Program-made: the position numbers and the translations under genes
Shown here: one piece after another, positions 50,989 through 58,669 of the stretch
Layout: each line of letters begins with the position of its first letter
Numbering within the stretch: the stretch's first letter is position 1
Origin: Streptomyces misionensis
GTDB lineage: Bacteria; Actinomycetota; Actinomycetes; Streptomycetales; Streptomycetaceae
DNA: 64,000 nucleotides
NCBI RefSeq assembly: GCF_900104815.1
Contig: NZ_FNTD01000004.1
Coordinates: forward strand, 2,558,501 to 2,622,500
Direction: 5' to 3'
The notes under the pieces: model-generated
Database searches by the model: none
The model's input: the letters and a program-made list of their open reading frames with translations, nothing else
Told to the model about the DNA's origin: nothing

Positions 50989-52125
50989 TCAGGCCACGGC
51001 CAGGGCGCGGTCGCCCGTGCCGTCGGCGAGCGCGTCGGAGATGCGCAGCAGCGCCGGCAGGTCGGGGCGGTCGGCGAGCGGTACGGCCGCTTGCGCCGGC
51101 CGCTCGTGCGGCGCCCGGGTGGCGGCGGCGATCGCCGCGGCCCACGCGGCGGCCTGGGCCTCGTGCGGGTCGCCGCCCGCGCGCAGCCGGTCGGCGTAGG
51201 TCTGCCGGTACAGCCCCTCGTCCAGGTAACGCCCCAGATAGTGCAGCCCGTTGTAGATGGAGCTCTGCCGCCAGGTCAGCCAGCGGGTGGCGGACGGCCA
51301 CCGGGGGCGCGGCACCCGCAGGGCCTCGCGGGTGAGCAGCCCGGTGAGCGCCCGTTCCAGCGGGCCGAGCCGCGCGTACGTCCGCCAGCAGCACACCCGC
51401 TCGGCCAGGAAGGGCGCGAGGAGCGGGATCACGATGCCGACGACGGTGAGCGCCGCGCTGAGCCCGGCGCAGGCCGACGCGAAGGTCGTGCCGAGCGCGG
51501 GCCAGTCGTGTCCGCCCCAACGGCCGCCCACGGCCGCGAGTTTGGCGGCGCTGTAGCCGCACCCGGCCACGGTGCCCGTCCCCATGGTCACCAGACCGGC
51601 CCGCAGCGACCCGCGCAGCCGCCGGGCCCAGGACAGCGAGCGGTGGGCGGTGACCAGGGCGGCGGTCAGGTGCGCGGCGAGGTAGAGGACGATCATCTCG
51701 CCGATGTAGGGCGTGGTGGCGTAGTACGTGTCGAAGTCCGTGCGGCGCTCCACGGAGGCGTCGCCGAGCACGAACAGGGCGGCGATGCCCGCGAGTACGG
51801 CGGTGTAGCCGAGGGTCCAGCGGCGGATCGCGCGGGTGGTGCCCGGGCCGCCGCGCCAGCGCGTGACGAGCGCGAGGGAGGCGGCGCCGTAGGCGGTGAT
51901 GGTGCCGTACGTCAGCGGGGCGGCCAGGTTGGGCACGCCGCTGACGTCGTTGACGAAGCCGACCGTGTCGGGAGCGCCGAACAGGAAGCACAGCGAGGAG
52001 AGGGCCAGCACGGTGCTGAGGGTGAGCAGGAAGGGGTCCCGCCAGCGCCGCGCCAGGTCGGGCGCCTTGGTCAGCAGGCCCAGCCACAGCAGTCCGCAGC
52101 TGACGTAGTTGATCAGGTCGCTCAC
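50989..52125 (-). CDS. Polytopic membrane protein, MAB_1171c-like (module B, first copy)
   Basis: 378 residues. Shared motifs: GVPNLAAPLTYG, DFDTYYATTPYIGEMIVLYL and VGGRWGGHDWPALG. The N-terminal half (SDLINYVSCGLLWLGLL) starts with a membrane segment and seven segments follow. The GTG at 52125 overlaps the ImmA/IrrE-like stop by 4 bases (GTGA). The C-terminal tail has no recognisable domain. It diverges substantially from its neighbour, so the duplication is old or the two copies have different jobs. Confidence 0.88.
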   Translation of the reverse strand: MSDLINYVSCGLLWLGLLTKAPDLARRWRDPFLLTLSTVLALSSLCFLFGAPDTVGFVNDVSGVPNLAAPLTYGTITAYGAASLALVTRWRGGPGTTRAIRRWTLGYTAVLAGIAALFVLGDASVERRTDFDTYYATTPYIGEMIVLYLAAHLTAALVTAHRSLSWARRLRGSLRAGLVTMGTGTVAGCGYSAAKLAAVGGRWGGHDWPALGTTFASACAGLSAALTVVGIVIPLLAPFLAERVCCWRTYARLGPLERALTGLLTREALRVPRPRWPSATRWLTWRQSSIYNGLHYLGRYLDEGLYRQTYADRLRAGGDPHEAQAAAWAAAIAAATRAPHERPAQAAVPLADRPDLPALLRISDALADGTGDRALAVA

Positions 52126-52673
52126 CTTCGGGCCCCGCGGTAGTTGAGGGCCGCGCCGATGCGTCCGGCGAGGTCGTCGTGGCCGGAGGTGTGCGCCGCG
52201 TACACGGAATCGGGGGAGGCTTTCAGCCAGGGCCGCAGCCGGTCGCCGATCAGCATGCCGAACAGGTCGGCCCGCTGCTCGGCGGCCTCCAGGAAGCGGG
52301 TGCGGGCGGCGGTGGGCGGCGCGTCGTCGGCGCCGGCCGGCGCGAGGGCGCCCTCGGCGTGCGCGGCGCGGTGCGCCGGGTCGTCGTCGGCCATGTGCCA
52401 CAGCTCGTGACCCAGGATCACCAGCTTCATCCAGGGCGGGGCGTCGGCCTCGATGACGATGTCGTCGCGGGTGCCGCGGTCGATCCACAGCCCGGTCGCG
52501 GAGGTCTGCGGCGGGAAGTTCGCCAAGTGGACGGCGATGGGCCGGCCGCGCCAGCGGGTGGCGGACTCGACCAGCGCGTCCAGCAGGTCGCCGGGGTCGG
52601 CGGGGATCGGCACTCGGAGGGGATCGATCAGCTCGTTGGCGAACCGGCGCATCTTCCTGGTTGTTCGCACCAT
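52122..52673 (-). CDS. ImmA/IrrE-like HExxH metallopeptidase (module B)
   Basis: 183-residue paralogue of the module A protein at 20768. Active site HELWH in VILGHELWHMADDD (H89, E90, H93), with the third ligand probably D136 in EQRADLFG. GLWIDRG and the N-terminal MRRF block are shared with module A. The start at 52673 (ATG) has no strong ribosome binding site. A perfect 7-bp palindrome lies 18 bases upstream. First gene of module B. Confidence 0.88.
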   Translation of the reverse strand: MVRTTRKMRRFANELIDPLRVPIPADPGDLLDALVESATRWRGRPIAVHLANFPPQTSATGLWIDRGTRDDIVIEADAPPWMKLVILGHELWHMADDDPAHRAAHAEGALAPAGADDAPPTAARTRFLEAAEQRADLFGMLIGDRLRPWLKASPDSVYAAHTSGHDDLAGRIGAALNYRGARR

Positions 52674-52690
52674 TCCCCCGGAGGCTGCAA

Positions 52691-52708
52691 GCGGTCACGT
52701 CTGACCGC
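52691..52708. promoter_or_regulatory. Palindrome upstream of module B
   Basis: GCGGTCA-CGTC-TGACCGC is a perfect 7-bp inverted repeat, 18 bases before the first gene of module B. Module A has no matching palindrome upstream. Confidence 0.5.
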
Positions 52709-52755
52709 AATATGCCAACTCCGCGCCGCTTCAGCCAGCTTCACCGATCGGGCAC

Positions 52756-52781
52756 GTACGTCACGAAAGGGATGTACGTCA
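52756..52781. repeat. Direct repeats GTACGTCA in the module B promoter region
   Basis: GTACGTCA at 52756-52763 and 52774-52781, followed by (C)GAAA and GAAAC, an 18-bp period (slightly less than two turns). They could bind a regulator of module B. Nothing else in 52674-52872 is recognised. Confidence 0.4.
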
Positions 52782-52872
52782 GAAACGGGCCGCCGGCCGT
52801 CCTGCCGACTGGCCGAAAGGAACGCCTCGGGTGTCGCGGCCCCCGGTTTTTTCAGCCAACAGGAAAGCGGGC

Positions 52873-53544
52873 TCAGGCCAGTTGCCCGACCTCGCGTACC
52901 AGCCTCCCCGCCTCCCCCAGCAGCCCGGTCTCCGCCGCGCTCATCGTCGGATTGTCCGCGCGCCGCCGCAGCGCCCGCGCCAGCCCCTCCCCGGTGAGGC
53001 CGGAGGGGTCGGCCAGCAGGGCGTCCAGCATCGCGCGGGCGGGTGCCGCGAGGGCGCCGGGGGCCACGGCGACCTGGGCGAGGATCACCGCGGACATGCC
53101 CCAGTCCAGTCCCGGGTGCCCGTCCTCGGCGTTGGACCAGTCGATGACCCGGGGCCCGTCCGGGGTGAGCATCACGTTGTCGGGGTGCAGGTCCAGGTGC
53201 AGCACCCGCGCGTCCGGGTCGCGCGGGTCCCGGCCCGGCACGGCGTGCAGCCGGCGCAGCAGCCGGGCGAGCAGCGCCCCCGCCTCCGCCGGCTCCACCC
53301 GGCCCCGCGTCAGGGCGCCGAGCAGGGTGGGGCCGGACAGCCGCTCCAGGACCAGGTCGGTGCGGGAGCCGGTGGGGCGCACGCGGGGTGCCGGATAGCC
53401 GTGCCGCCGTACGTACGTCATCACGGCGCCCTCGGCCGCCGCGTCCCCCCAGCCCTCCCGGTCACGGCGCAACACCCAGTCGGCGTCGATCTCGTAGACG
53501 TCCGCCGAGCGGCCGGAGCCCAGCAGTCTTCCGGTGGTTGTCAT
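52873..53544 (-). CDS. Aminoglycoside-phosphotransferase-like kinase
   Basis: Protein of the APH/choline-kinase fold, 223 residues (short; usual range 250-300). The catalytic loop LHLDLHPDNVM near residue 125-135 has the HxDxxxxN set, and the metal site VIDWSNAEDGHPGLDWG near 141-157 has the Asp (D of DW). The N-lobe is reduced (LLGSGRSADVYEID). Such proteins phosphorylate aminoglycosides, macrolides or small metabolites; substrate unknown. The ATG at 53544 follows an AGGG box; the upstream in-frame ATG/GTG codons are less likely. Confidence 0.85.
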   Translation of the reverse strand: MTTTGRLLGSGRSADVYEIDADWVLRRDREGWGDAAAEGAVMTYVRRHGYPAPRVRPTGSRTDLVLERLSGPTLLGALTRGRVEPAEAGALLARLLRRLHAVPGRDPRDPDARVLHLDLHPDNVMLTPDGPRVIDWSNAEDGHPGLDWGMSAVILAQVAVAPGALAAPARAMLDALLADPSGLTGEGLARALRRRADNPTMSAAETGLLGEAGRLVREVGQLA

Positions 53545-53609
53545 GACCGTGACCCTAATCACCGGGGCCTCGTGCCGGCGGCCGCTCCTCGGGGCCGCGG
53601 GGCTGCCGG

Positions 53610-53615
53610 TAAAGT
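53610..53615 (+). promoter_or_regulatory. Candidate -10 box for the cobalamin operon
   Basis: TAAAGT fits TANNNT and sits just upstream of the riboswitch, so transcription would start near 53622 and include the whole aptamer. A clear -35 is not visible. Confidence 0.35.
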
Positions 53616-53624
53616 GGCGGGGTC

Positions 53625-53740
53625 GTCATCACACCCGTACGGGGGAAAGCCGGTGCAATTCCGGCGCTGACCCGCAACCGTGAGCCGTTTCCCCGCGGAG
53701 CGGCGAGCCGGAACGCCCCGGGGGGCACGTTGACCGGCTC
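53625..53740 (+). promoter_or_regulatory. Cobalamin (AdoCbl-type) riboswitch
   Basis: Contains the near-invariant aptamer core GGGGGAAAGCCGGTGCAATT followed by CCGGCGCTGACCCGCAACCG and TGAGCC, then the 3' B12-box-like AGCCGGAACGCCCC. These are the P3-P6 elements and the GCAACCGTGAG core of cobalamin riboswitches. It lies 112 bases upstream of the first gene of the ECF operon on the same strand. High cobalamin should switch the operon off by blocking translation or transcription. The boundaries are approximate; the expression platform is presumably 53741-53851. Confidence 0.9.
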
Positions 53741-53851
53741 GTGTGCGCCGGCCGCCGCCGCGCACAGCACCGTCGAGGTTTACGGAGTCGAGCCGCCCGG
53801 GGCCCTCCCGTGCGCTGCCCGGCTCCCCGCAGGGAGAGGCAGTCGCCGACC

Positions 53852-55063
53852 ATGAACGTCCGCCGCAACGCCGCGGCTCTCGCCGCCATAGGCGTGCTGG
53901 CAGCCGCCGCACCCGCCGTGGCCGCCGGCCCGTCCCCTTCCCCGAAGGTCTCGGTCCCCGCCGGGCTCTACGGCAAGTCGGACCCCACCTACGACGGCGT
54001 CTGGCGCCAGTCCCTGGCCCTGACCGCCCTGCACACGCTCGGCTACCGGCCGGCCCCCGGCGCTGTCGACTGGCTCACCGGCCAGCAGTGCGCAAGCGGC
54101 GCCTTCGCCGCGTTCCGCGCCGACCCCGGCAAGGACTGTGACGCCAAGACCACGGTGGACACCAACAGCACGGCCGCCGCCGTACAGGCGCTGCACGCCG
54201 TCGGCGGCCACGACGCCGCCGTCACCAAGGCGGTCGGCTGGCTGAAGTCCGCGCAGAACGAGGACGGCGGCTGGGGCTACAACCCCGGCAGCCCCAGCGA
54301 CGCCAACTCCACCTCCGTCGTCATCGGCGCGCTGGCCGCGACCGGCACCGACCCCGCGCACGTCGAGAAGTCCGGCAAGTCGCCCTACGACGCGCTGGCC
54401 GGCTGGTCCATCCCCTGCGACCAGGACGGCGGCGGCGCGCTCGCCTACCAGCCCGACAAGAAGGGCAGGCTGGCCGCCAACGCGGACGCCACCGCGGCCG
54501 GTGTGCTCGGCGCGCTCGGCAAGGGCTTCGTGGCCGAGGAGGGCAAGCCCCCCGCGCAGGACGCCTGCGCGGGTTCCGGCCACCCCGGCCCGGCCCAGGT
54601 CGCCGACAACGGCGGCGCGTACCTGTCCGCGGCCGTCGCCCGCAGCGGCCACCTCACGTCCGCGCTGCCCGGCGCCGAGGACCAGCCCGACTACGGCAAC
54701 ACCGCCGACACCGTCGTGGCGCTCGCCGCGGACGGGCGGATGGAGCCGGCCAAGAAGGCGTACGCCTGGCTGGAGAAGAACGCGGGCCCCTGGGCCACGC
54801 AGACCGGCCCGGCCGCGTACGCCCAGCTGATCCTCGCCGCGCACGCGGTCGGCGCCCAGCCCGGCGACTTCGGCGGCACCAGCCTGGTGACCTCCCTCGC
54901 CGCCCTCGGCCCGGCCCCGGTGGTGGCGGGCCACACCGAGAACCGGACCAAGGCCGCCGACGGCACCTCGCACGCCGGGGTCTGGTGGAGCGTCGGCATC
55001 TGCCTCGTCGCGGGCATCGGCATCGGCTTCCTGCTCAGCACCCGGAAGAAGCAGCAGTCGTGA
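53852..55063 (+). CDS. Surface-anchored alpha-toroid protein, transcobalamin-like candidate binder
   Basis: 403 residues. Signal peptide (VRRNAAALAAIGVLAAAAPAVAA), a mature alpha/alpha toroid made of repeats such as AAVQALHAVGGHDAAVTKAV and GWLKSAQNEDGGWGY, typical of squalene-cyclase/prenyltransferase repeats and also of the alpha domain of intrinsic factor/transcobalamin. It ends in a membrane anchor (VGICLVAGIGIGFLL) and RKKQQS. The riboswitch before it, and the ECF genes after it, make an extracellular cobalamin-binding role plausible (inference). Its stop overlaps the next start by 4 bases (GTGA). The ATG at 53852 is the only good start. Confidence 0.85.
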   Translation: MNVRRNAAALAAIGVLAAAAPAVAAGPSPSPKVSVPAGLYGKSDPTYDGVWRQSLALTALHTLGYRPAPGAVDWLTGQQCASGAFAAFRADPGKDCDAKTTVDTNSTAAAVQALHAVGGHDAAVTKAVGWLKSAQNEDGGWGYNPGSPSDANSTSVVIGALAATGTDPAHVEKSGKSPYDALAGWSIPCDQDGGGALAYQPDKKGRLAANADATAAGVLGALGKGFVAEEGKPPAQDACAGSGHPGPAQVADNGGAYLSAAVARSGHLTSALPGAEDQPDYGNTADTVVALAADGRMEPAKKAYAWLEKNAGPWATQTGPAAYAQLILAAHAVGAQPGDFGGTSLVTSLAALGPAPVVAGHTENRTKAADGTSHAGVWWSVGICLVAGIGIGFLLSTRKKQQS

Positions 55064-55719
55064 CCGCCGTCCGCCGTGCCGTGCCGGTGCTGCTGGCCGC
55101 CGTGGCGCTGCTGCTGGGCGCGGGGGCCGGGCAGGCCCAGGCCACCGGCTACCGCTACTGGTCCTTCTGGGAGCGCTCCGGCGACCACTGGACGTACGCC
55201 ACCCAGGGCCCCTCGCTCGCCCGCCCCGACGACGGCGCCGTGGAGGGCTTCCGGTTCTCCGTGAGCGCGGACTCCGCAGACGCGAGCAAGCCGCGCGGCA
55301 CGGCGGACTTCGGCACCATCTGCGCCGACACGCCCGCGAAGCCGGGCACCAAGCGGGTGGCGCTGGTCATCGACTTCGGCGTCGAGGCCGACGCGCCTTC
55401 CGGCGAGACCCCGCCGGCCCGCCGCACGGCCTGCGCCCGCGTGGCGCCGTCGGCGTCCGCCGCGCAGGCGCTGGCCGCCGTGGCCGAGCCGCTGCGGTAC
55501 GACACCAACGCCCTGCTGTGCGCGATCTCCGGGTATCCCCGCACGGGGTGCGGCGAGCAGGTCGCGGCGAACGGCTCGGCGGGCTCCGCCGGTTCGGCCG
55601 CCGCCGAGAAGCCGGCCGCCCCGTCCGGCGGCCCGTCCCTGGGGCTGCCGATCGGCGCGGGTGTCGTCGTGCTGCTCGCGGGCGCGGCGGTGTGGCAGTC
55701 GCGACGGCGACGCGGATGA
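55060..55719 (+). CDS. Membrane-anchored exported protein (SCO2322-like)
   Basis: 219 residues. Signal peptide (VLLAAVALLLGAGAGQAQA), a mature domain with WSFWERSGDHWTYATQG and two pairs of cysteines (ICAD, ACAR, LLCAI, GCGEQ) that may form disulphides, then a Ser/Ala linker and a C-terminal anchor (PIGAGVVVLLAGAAVW) followed by RRRRG. It corresponds to the family labelled SCO2322-like in public annotation, whose function is unknown. It is translated with its neighbours (4-base overlaps on both sides), so it is likely an accessory factor of the cobalamin ECF transporter. Confidence 0.83.
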   Translation: MTAVRRAVPVLLAAVALLLGAGAGQAQATGYRYWSFWERSGDHWTYATQGPSLARPDDGAVEGFRFSVSADSADASKPRGTADFGTICADTPAKPGTKRVALVIDFGVEADAPSGETPPARRTACARVAPSASAAQALAAVAEPLRYDTNALLCAISGYPRTGCGEQVAANGSAGSAGSAAAEKPAAPSGGPSLGLPIGAGVVVLLAGAAVWQSRRRRG

Positions 55720-56963
55720 CTCCGCCGAAGGGCCGGGCCGGGACCGGCCGCGCGGTTCCCCGCGGGCGGACGCCGGGCGACGGCGACCGTCCCACCCCGG
55801 CCGCCGCACCCGGCCGGGTCCCGGCCGGGACCTGGTCCGGCCCGGCCCCGGCCGCTCGCGCGGTTCCGCCCGCCCCGGGGCCCTCGCGGTCCCGGCGGCC
55901 CGGCGGTGCCACCGTGCACCCCGGCGCCTGGTGGCTCTGGGCCGTATCCCTGGGCACCGCCGCCACCCGCACCACCAACCCCCTGCTCCTCGCCCTGCTC
56001 ATCGCCGCGTCGGCGTACGTCGTCGCCACGCACCGCTCCGCGGCCCCCTGGGCCCGCTCCTACACCGCGTTCGCCCGGCTCGCCCTCGCCGTCCTTCTCA
56101 TCCGCCTCCTCTTCGCGGTGGCGCTCGGCTCCCCGATCCCCGGCACCCACACCCTGCTCACCCTCCCGGAGATCCCCCTCCCGCACTGGGCGCAGGGCAT
56201 CCGCCTGGGCGGCGAGGTCACCGCGGAGGCCCTCGTCTTCGCGGCCTACGACGGCCTGAAACTGGCCACCCTGCTGATCTGCGTGGGCGCCGCGAACGCC
56301 CTCGCGAGCCCGTCGCGCCTGCTGAAGTCCCTCCCCGGCGCCCTGTACGAGACCGGCGTCGCCGTCGTCGTCGCGCTCACCTTCGCCCCGCATCTGATCG
56401 CCGACGTACAGCGGCTGCGCGCCGCCCGCCGTCTGCGCGGCCGCCCGGACCGCGGCATCCGGGGCCTGCTCCAGGTCGGACTCCCGGTCCTGGAGGGCGC
56501 GTTGGAGCGCTCGGTCGCCCTCGCCGCCGCGATGGAGGCGCGCGGCTACGGCCGCGCCGCCGAGGTCCCCGCCCGGGTCCGCCGCACCACCGCCGCGCTC
56601 ACCCTCGGCGGGCTGCTCGGCGTCTGCGCCGGCACCTACGGGCTGCTCACCGCCGAGGGCGGGGGGTACGGCATCCCGCTGCTGCTCGCCGGGGTCGCCG
56701 CCGCCCTGGCGGGACTGCGCCTGGGCGGCCGCCGCTCGCTGCGCACCCGGTACCGCCCCGACCGCTGGGACGCCCGCGCCTGGCTGGTCACCGGCTCCGG
56801 CGTCGCCGTCGCCGCGCTGCTCACCCTCGCCTCGGCCCGCGCCCCGGAGGCGCTGCACCCGGGTGTGGTCCCGCTGTCCGCGCCGACCCTGCCCCTGTGG
56901 CCCGCCGCCGCGGTCCTCCTCGCCCTGCTGCCCGCCTTCGCCGTCCCCAGGGAGCACTCGTGA
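55716..56963 (+). CDS. ECF transporter transmembrane (T) component, CbiQ/EcfT type
   Basis: Couples ATP hydrolysis to S-component toppling in an energy-coupling-factor transporter. 415 residues, with an unusual 70-residue Pro/Ala/Arg-rich N-terminal extension before the first membrane segment. There are several TM segments (WLWAVSLGTAA onward), and the coupling helices carry AMEARGYGRA, with the Ala-Arg-Gly motif that docks into the ATPases. The ATG at 55716 overlaps the previous stop (ATGA) and the stop overlaps the next GTG by 4 bases. Confidence 0.92.
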   Translation: MTPPKGRAGTGRAVPRGRTPGDGDRPTPAAAPGRVPAGTWSGPAPAARAVPPAPGPSRSRRPGGATVHPGAWWLWAVSLGTAATRTTNPLLLALLIAASAYVVATHRSAAPWARSYTAFARLALAVLLIRLLFAVALGSPIPGTHTLLTLPEIPLPHWAQGIRLGGEVTAEALVFAAYDGLKLATLLICVGAANALASPSRLLKSLPGALYETGVAVVVALTFAPHLIADVQRLRAARRLRGRPDRGIRGLLQVGLPVLEGALERSVALAAAMEARGYGRAAEVPARVRRTTAALTLGGLLGVCAGTYGLLTAEGGGYGIPLLLAGVAAALAGLRLGGRRSLRTRYRPDRWDARAWLVTGSGVAVAALLTLASARAPEALHPGVVPLSAPTLPLWPAAAVLLALLPAFAVPREHS

Positions 56964-58669
56964 TCCGCTTCGAGGATGTCAGCGTGACGTACGACGGCGC
57001 CGCCGAACCCACCGTCCGGGGCGTCGACTTCGAGGTGCCGGAGGGCGAACTCGTGCTCCTCGTCGGCCCGTCCGGGGTCGGCAAGTCGACGGTGCTCGGC
57101 GCGGTCAGCGGCCTGGTCCCGCACTTCACCGGCGGCACCCTGCGCGGCCGGGTCACCGTCGCCGGCCGCGACACCCGGGCCCACAAACCGCGCGAACTCG
57201 CCGATGTCGTCGGCACGGTGGGCCAGGACCCGCTCGCCCACTTCGTCACGGACACCGTGGAGGACGAACTCGCCTACGGCATGGAGTCGCTGGGCCTCGC
57301 GCCCGAGGTGATGCGGCGCCGCGTGGAGGAGACCCTCGACCTGCTGGGCCTGGCCGGACTGCGGGACCGCCCGATCGCCACCCTCTCCGGCGGCCAGCGC
57401 CAGCGCGTCGCCATCGGCTCCGTCCTCACCCCGCACCCCCGGGTGCTCGTCCTGGACGAGCCGACGTCCGCGCTGGACCCGGCCGCCGCGGAGGAGGTGC
57501 TGGCCGTGCTCCAGCGCCTGGTGCACGACCTGGGCACCACGGTCCTCATGGCCGAACACCGCCTCGAACGCGTCGTCCACTACGCCGACCGGGTCGTCCT
57601 CCTCCCCGCTCCCGGACGGCCCCCCGTCACCGGCACCCCGGCCGACGTCATGTCCGTCTCGCCGGTCCACCCCCCGGTGGTGGCCCTCGGCCGGCTGGCC
57701 GGCTGGTCCCCCCTCCCGCTGACCGTCCGGGACGCCCGGCGCAGGGCCGGGGAGCTGCGGGAGCGGCTGTCCACGGCCGCGGACAGCCGTACGGCCGGAC
57801 CGGCGGGGAGCACGGCGGCACCCCGCCCGGCCGCGCGGGCGATGCCCGCCCGGCCCGGCCGGGGCGCGGGCCGCCTGTTCGGCCGCCGCCCCAAGGCCGC
57901 CCCCGCGGCCGGGCCCGCCCCGATGGCGGCGGCCGCCTCCCTCACCGTCCGCCGCGCCCACGTCACCGCCCTCGACCGGCTCTCGCTCACCGTCTCCCCC
58001 GGCGAGACCATCGCCCTCATGGGCCGCAACGGCGCCGGCAAGTCCACCCTCCTCAACACCCTCGTCGGCCTGCTCGAACCCACCTCCGGCACGGTCACCG
58101 TCGGCGGCGCCGCCCCGCACCGCACCGCGCCCCGCGAGCTGATCCGGCACGTCGGCCTGGTCCCGCAGGAACCGCGGGACCTGCTGTACGCCGACACGGT
58201 GGCGGCCGAATGCGCCGCCGCCGACCAGGACGCGGGCGCGGACCCCGGCACCTGCCGCGCCCTGCTGTCCCGGCTGCTGCCGGGCATCGCCGACGACACC
58301 CACCCCCGCGACCTCTCCGAGGGACAGTGCCTCGCGCTGGCGCTGGCCGTCGTGCTGGCCGCCCGTCCGCCGCTGCTCCTGCTGGACGAGCCCACCCGCG
58401 GCCTGGACTACGCGGCGAAGGCCCGGCTGGTGACCACGCTGCGCGGCCTCGCCGCCGAGGGGCACGCGATCGTGCTGGCCACGCACGACGTGGAGCTGGC
58501 CGCGGAGGTCGCGCACCGGGTGGTGCTGCTGGCCGAGGGCGAGGTGATCGCGGACGGGCCCACGGCGGAGATCGTGGTGTCGTCGCCGTCCTTCGCCCCG
58601 CAGGTGACGAAGATCCTGGCCCCCCAGCGGTGGCTGACCGTGGCCGAGGTGCGGGAGGCGCTGGGATGA
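56960..58669 (+). CDS. ECF transporter fused ATPase (EcfA-EcfA')
   Basis: Two ABC ATPase domains in one 569-residue chain; ECF transporters more often have two separate genes. Domain 1: Walker A GPSGVGKST, signature LSGGQRQR, Walker B VLVLDEPTSALDP. Domain 2 begins after a linker of about 60 residues rich in Ala/Pro (from SRTAGPAGS): Walker A GRNGAGKST, a degenerate signature LSEGQCLALAL, Walker B LLLLDEPTRGLD, switch ATHDVE. The degenerate second signature suggests one of the two composite sites is weak. GTG start at 56960. Confidence 0.93.
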   Translation: MIRFEDVSVTYDGAAEPTVRGVDFEVPEGELVLLVGPSGVGKSTVLGAVSGLVPHFTGGTLRGRVTVAGRDTRAHKPRELADVVGTVGQDPLAHFVTDTVEDELAYGMESLGLAPEVMRRRVEETLDLLGLAGLRDRPIATLSGGQRQRVAIGSVLTPHPRVLVLDEPTSALDPAAAEEVLAVLQRLVHDLGTTVLMAEHRLERVVHYADRVVLLPAPGRPPVTGTPADVMSVSPVHPPVVALGRLAGWSPLPLTVRDARRRAGELRERLSTAADSRTAGPAGSTAAPRPAARAMPARPGRGAGRLFGRRPKAAPAAGPAPMAAAASLTVRRAHVTALDRLSLTVSPGETIALMGRNGAGKSTLLNTLVGLLEPTSGTVTVGGAAPHRTAPRELIRHVGLVPQEPRDLLYADTVAAECAAADQDAGADPGTCRALLSRLLPGIADDTHPRDLSEGQCLALALAVVLAARPPLLLLDEPTRGLDYAAKARLVTTLRGLAAEGHAIVLATHDVELAAEVAHRVVLLAEGEVIADGPTAEIVVSSPSFAPQVTKILAPQRWLTVAEVREALG

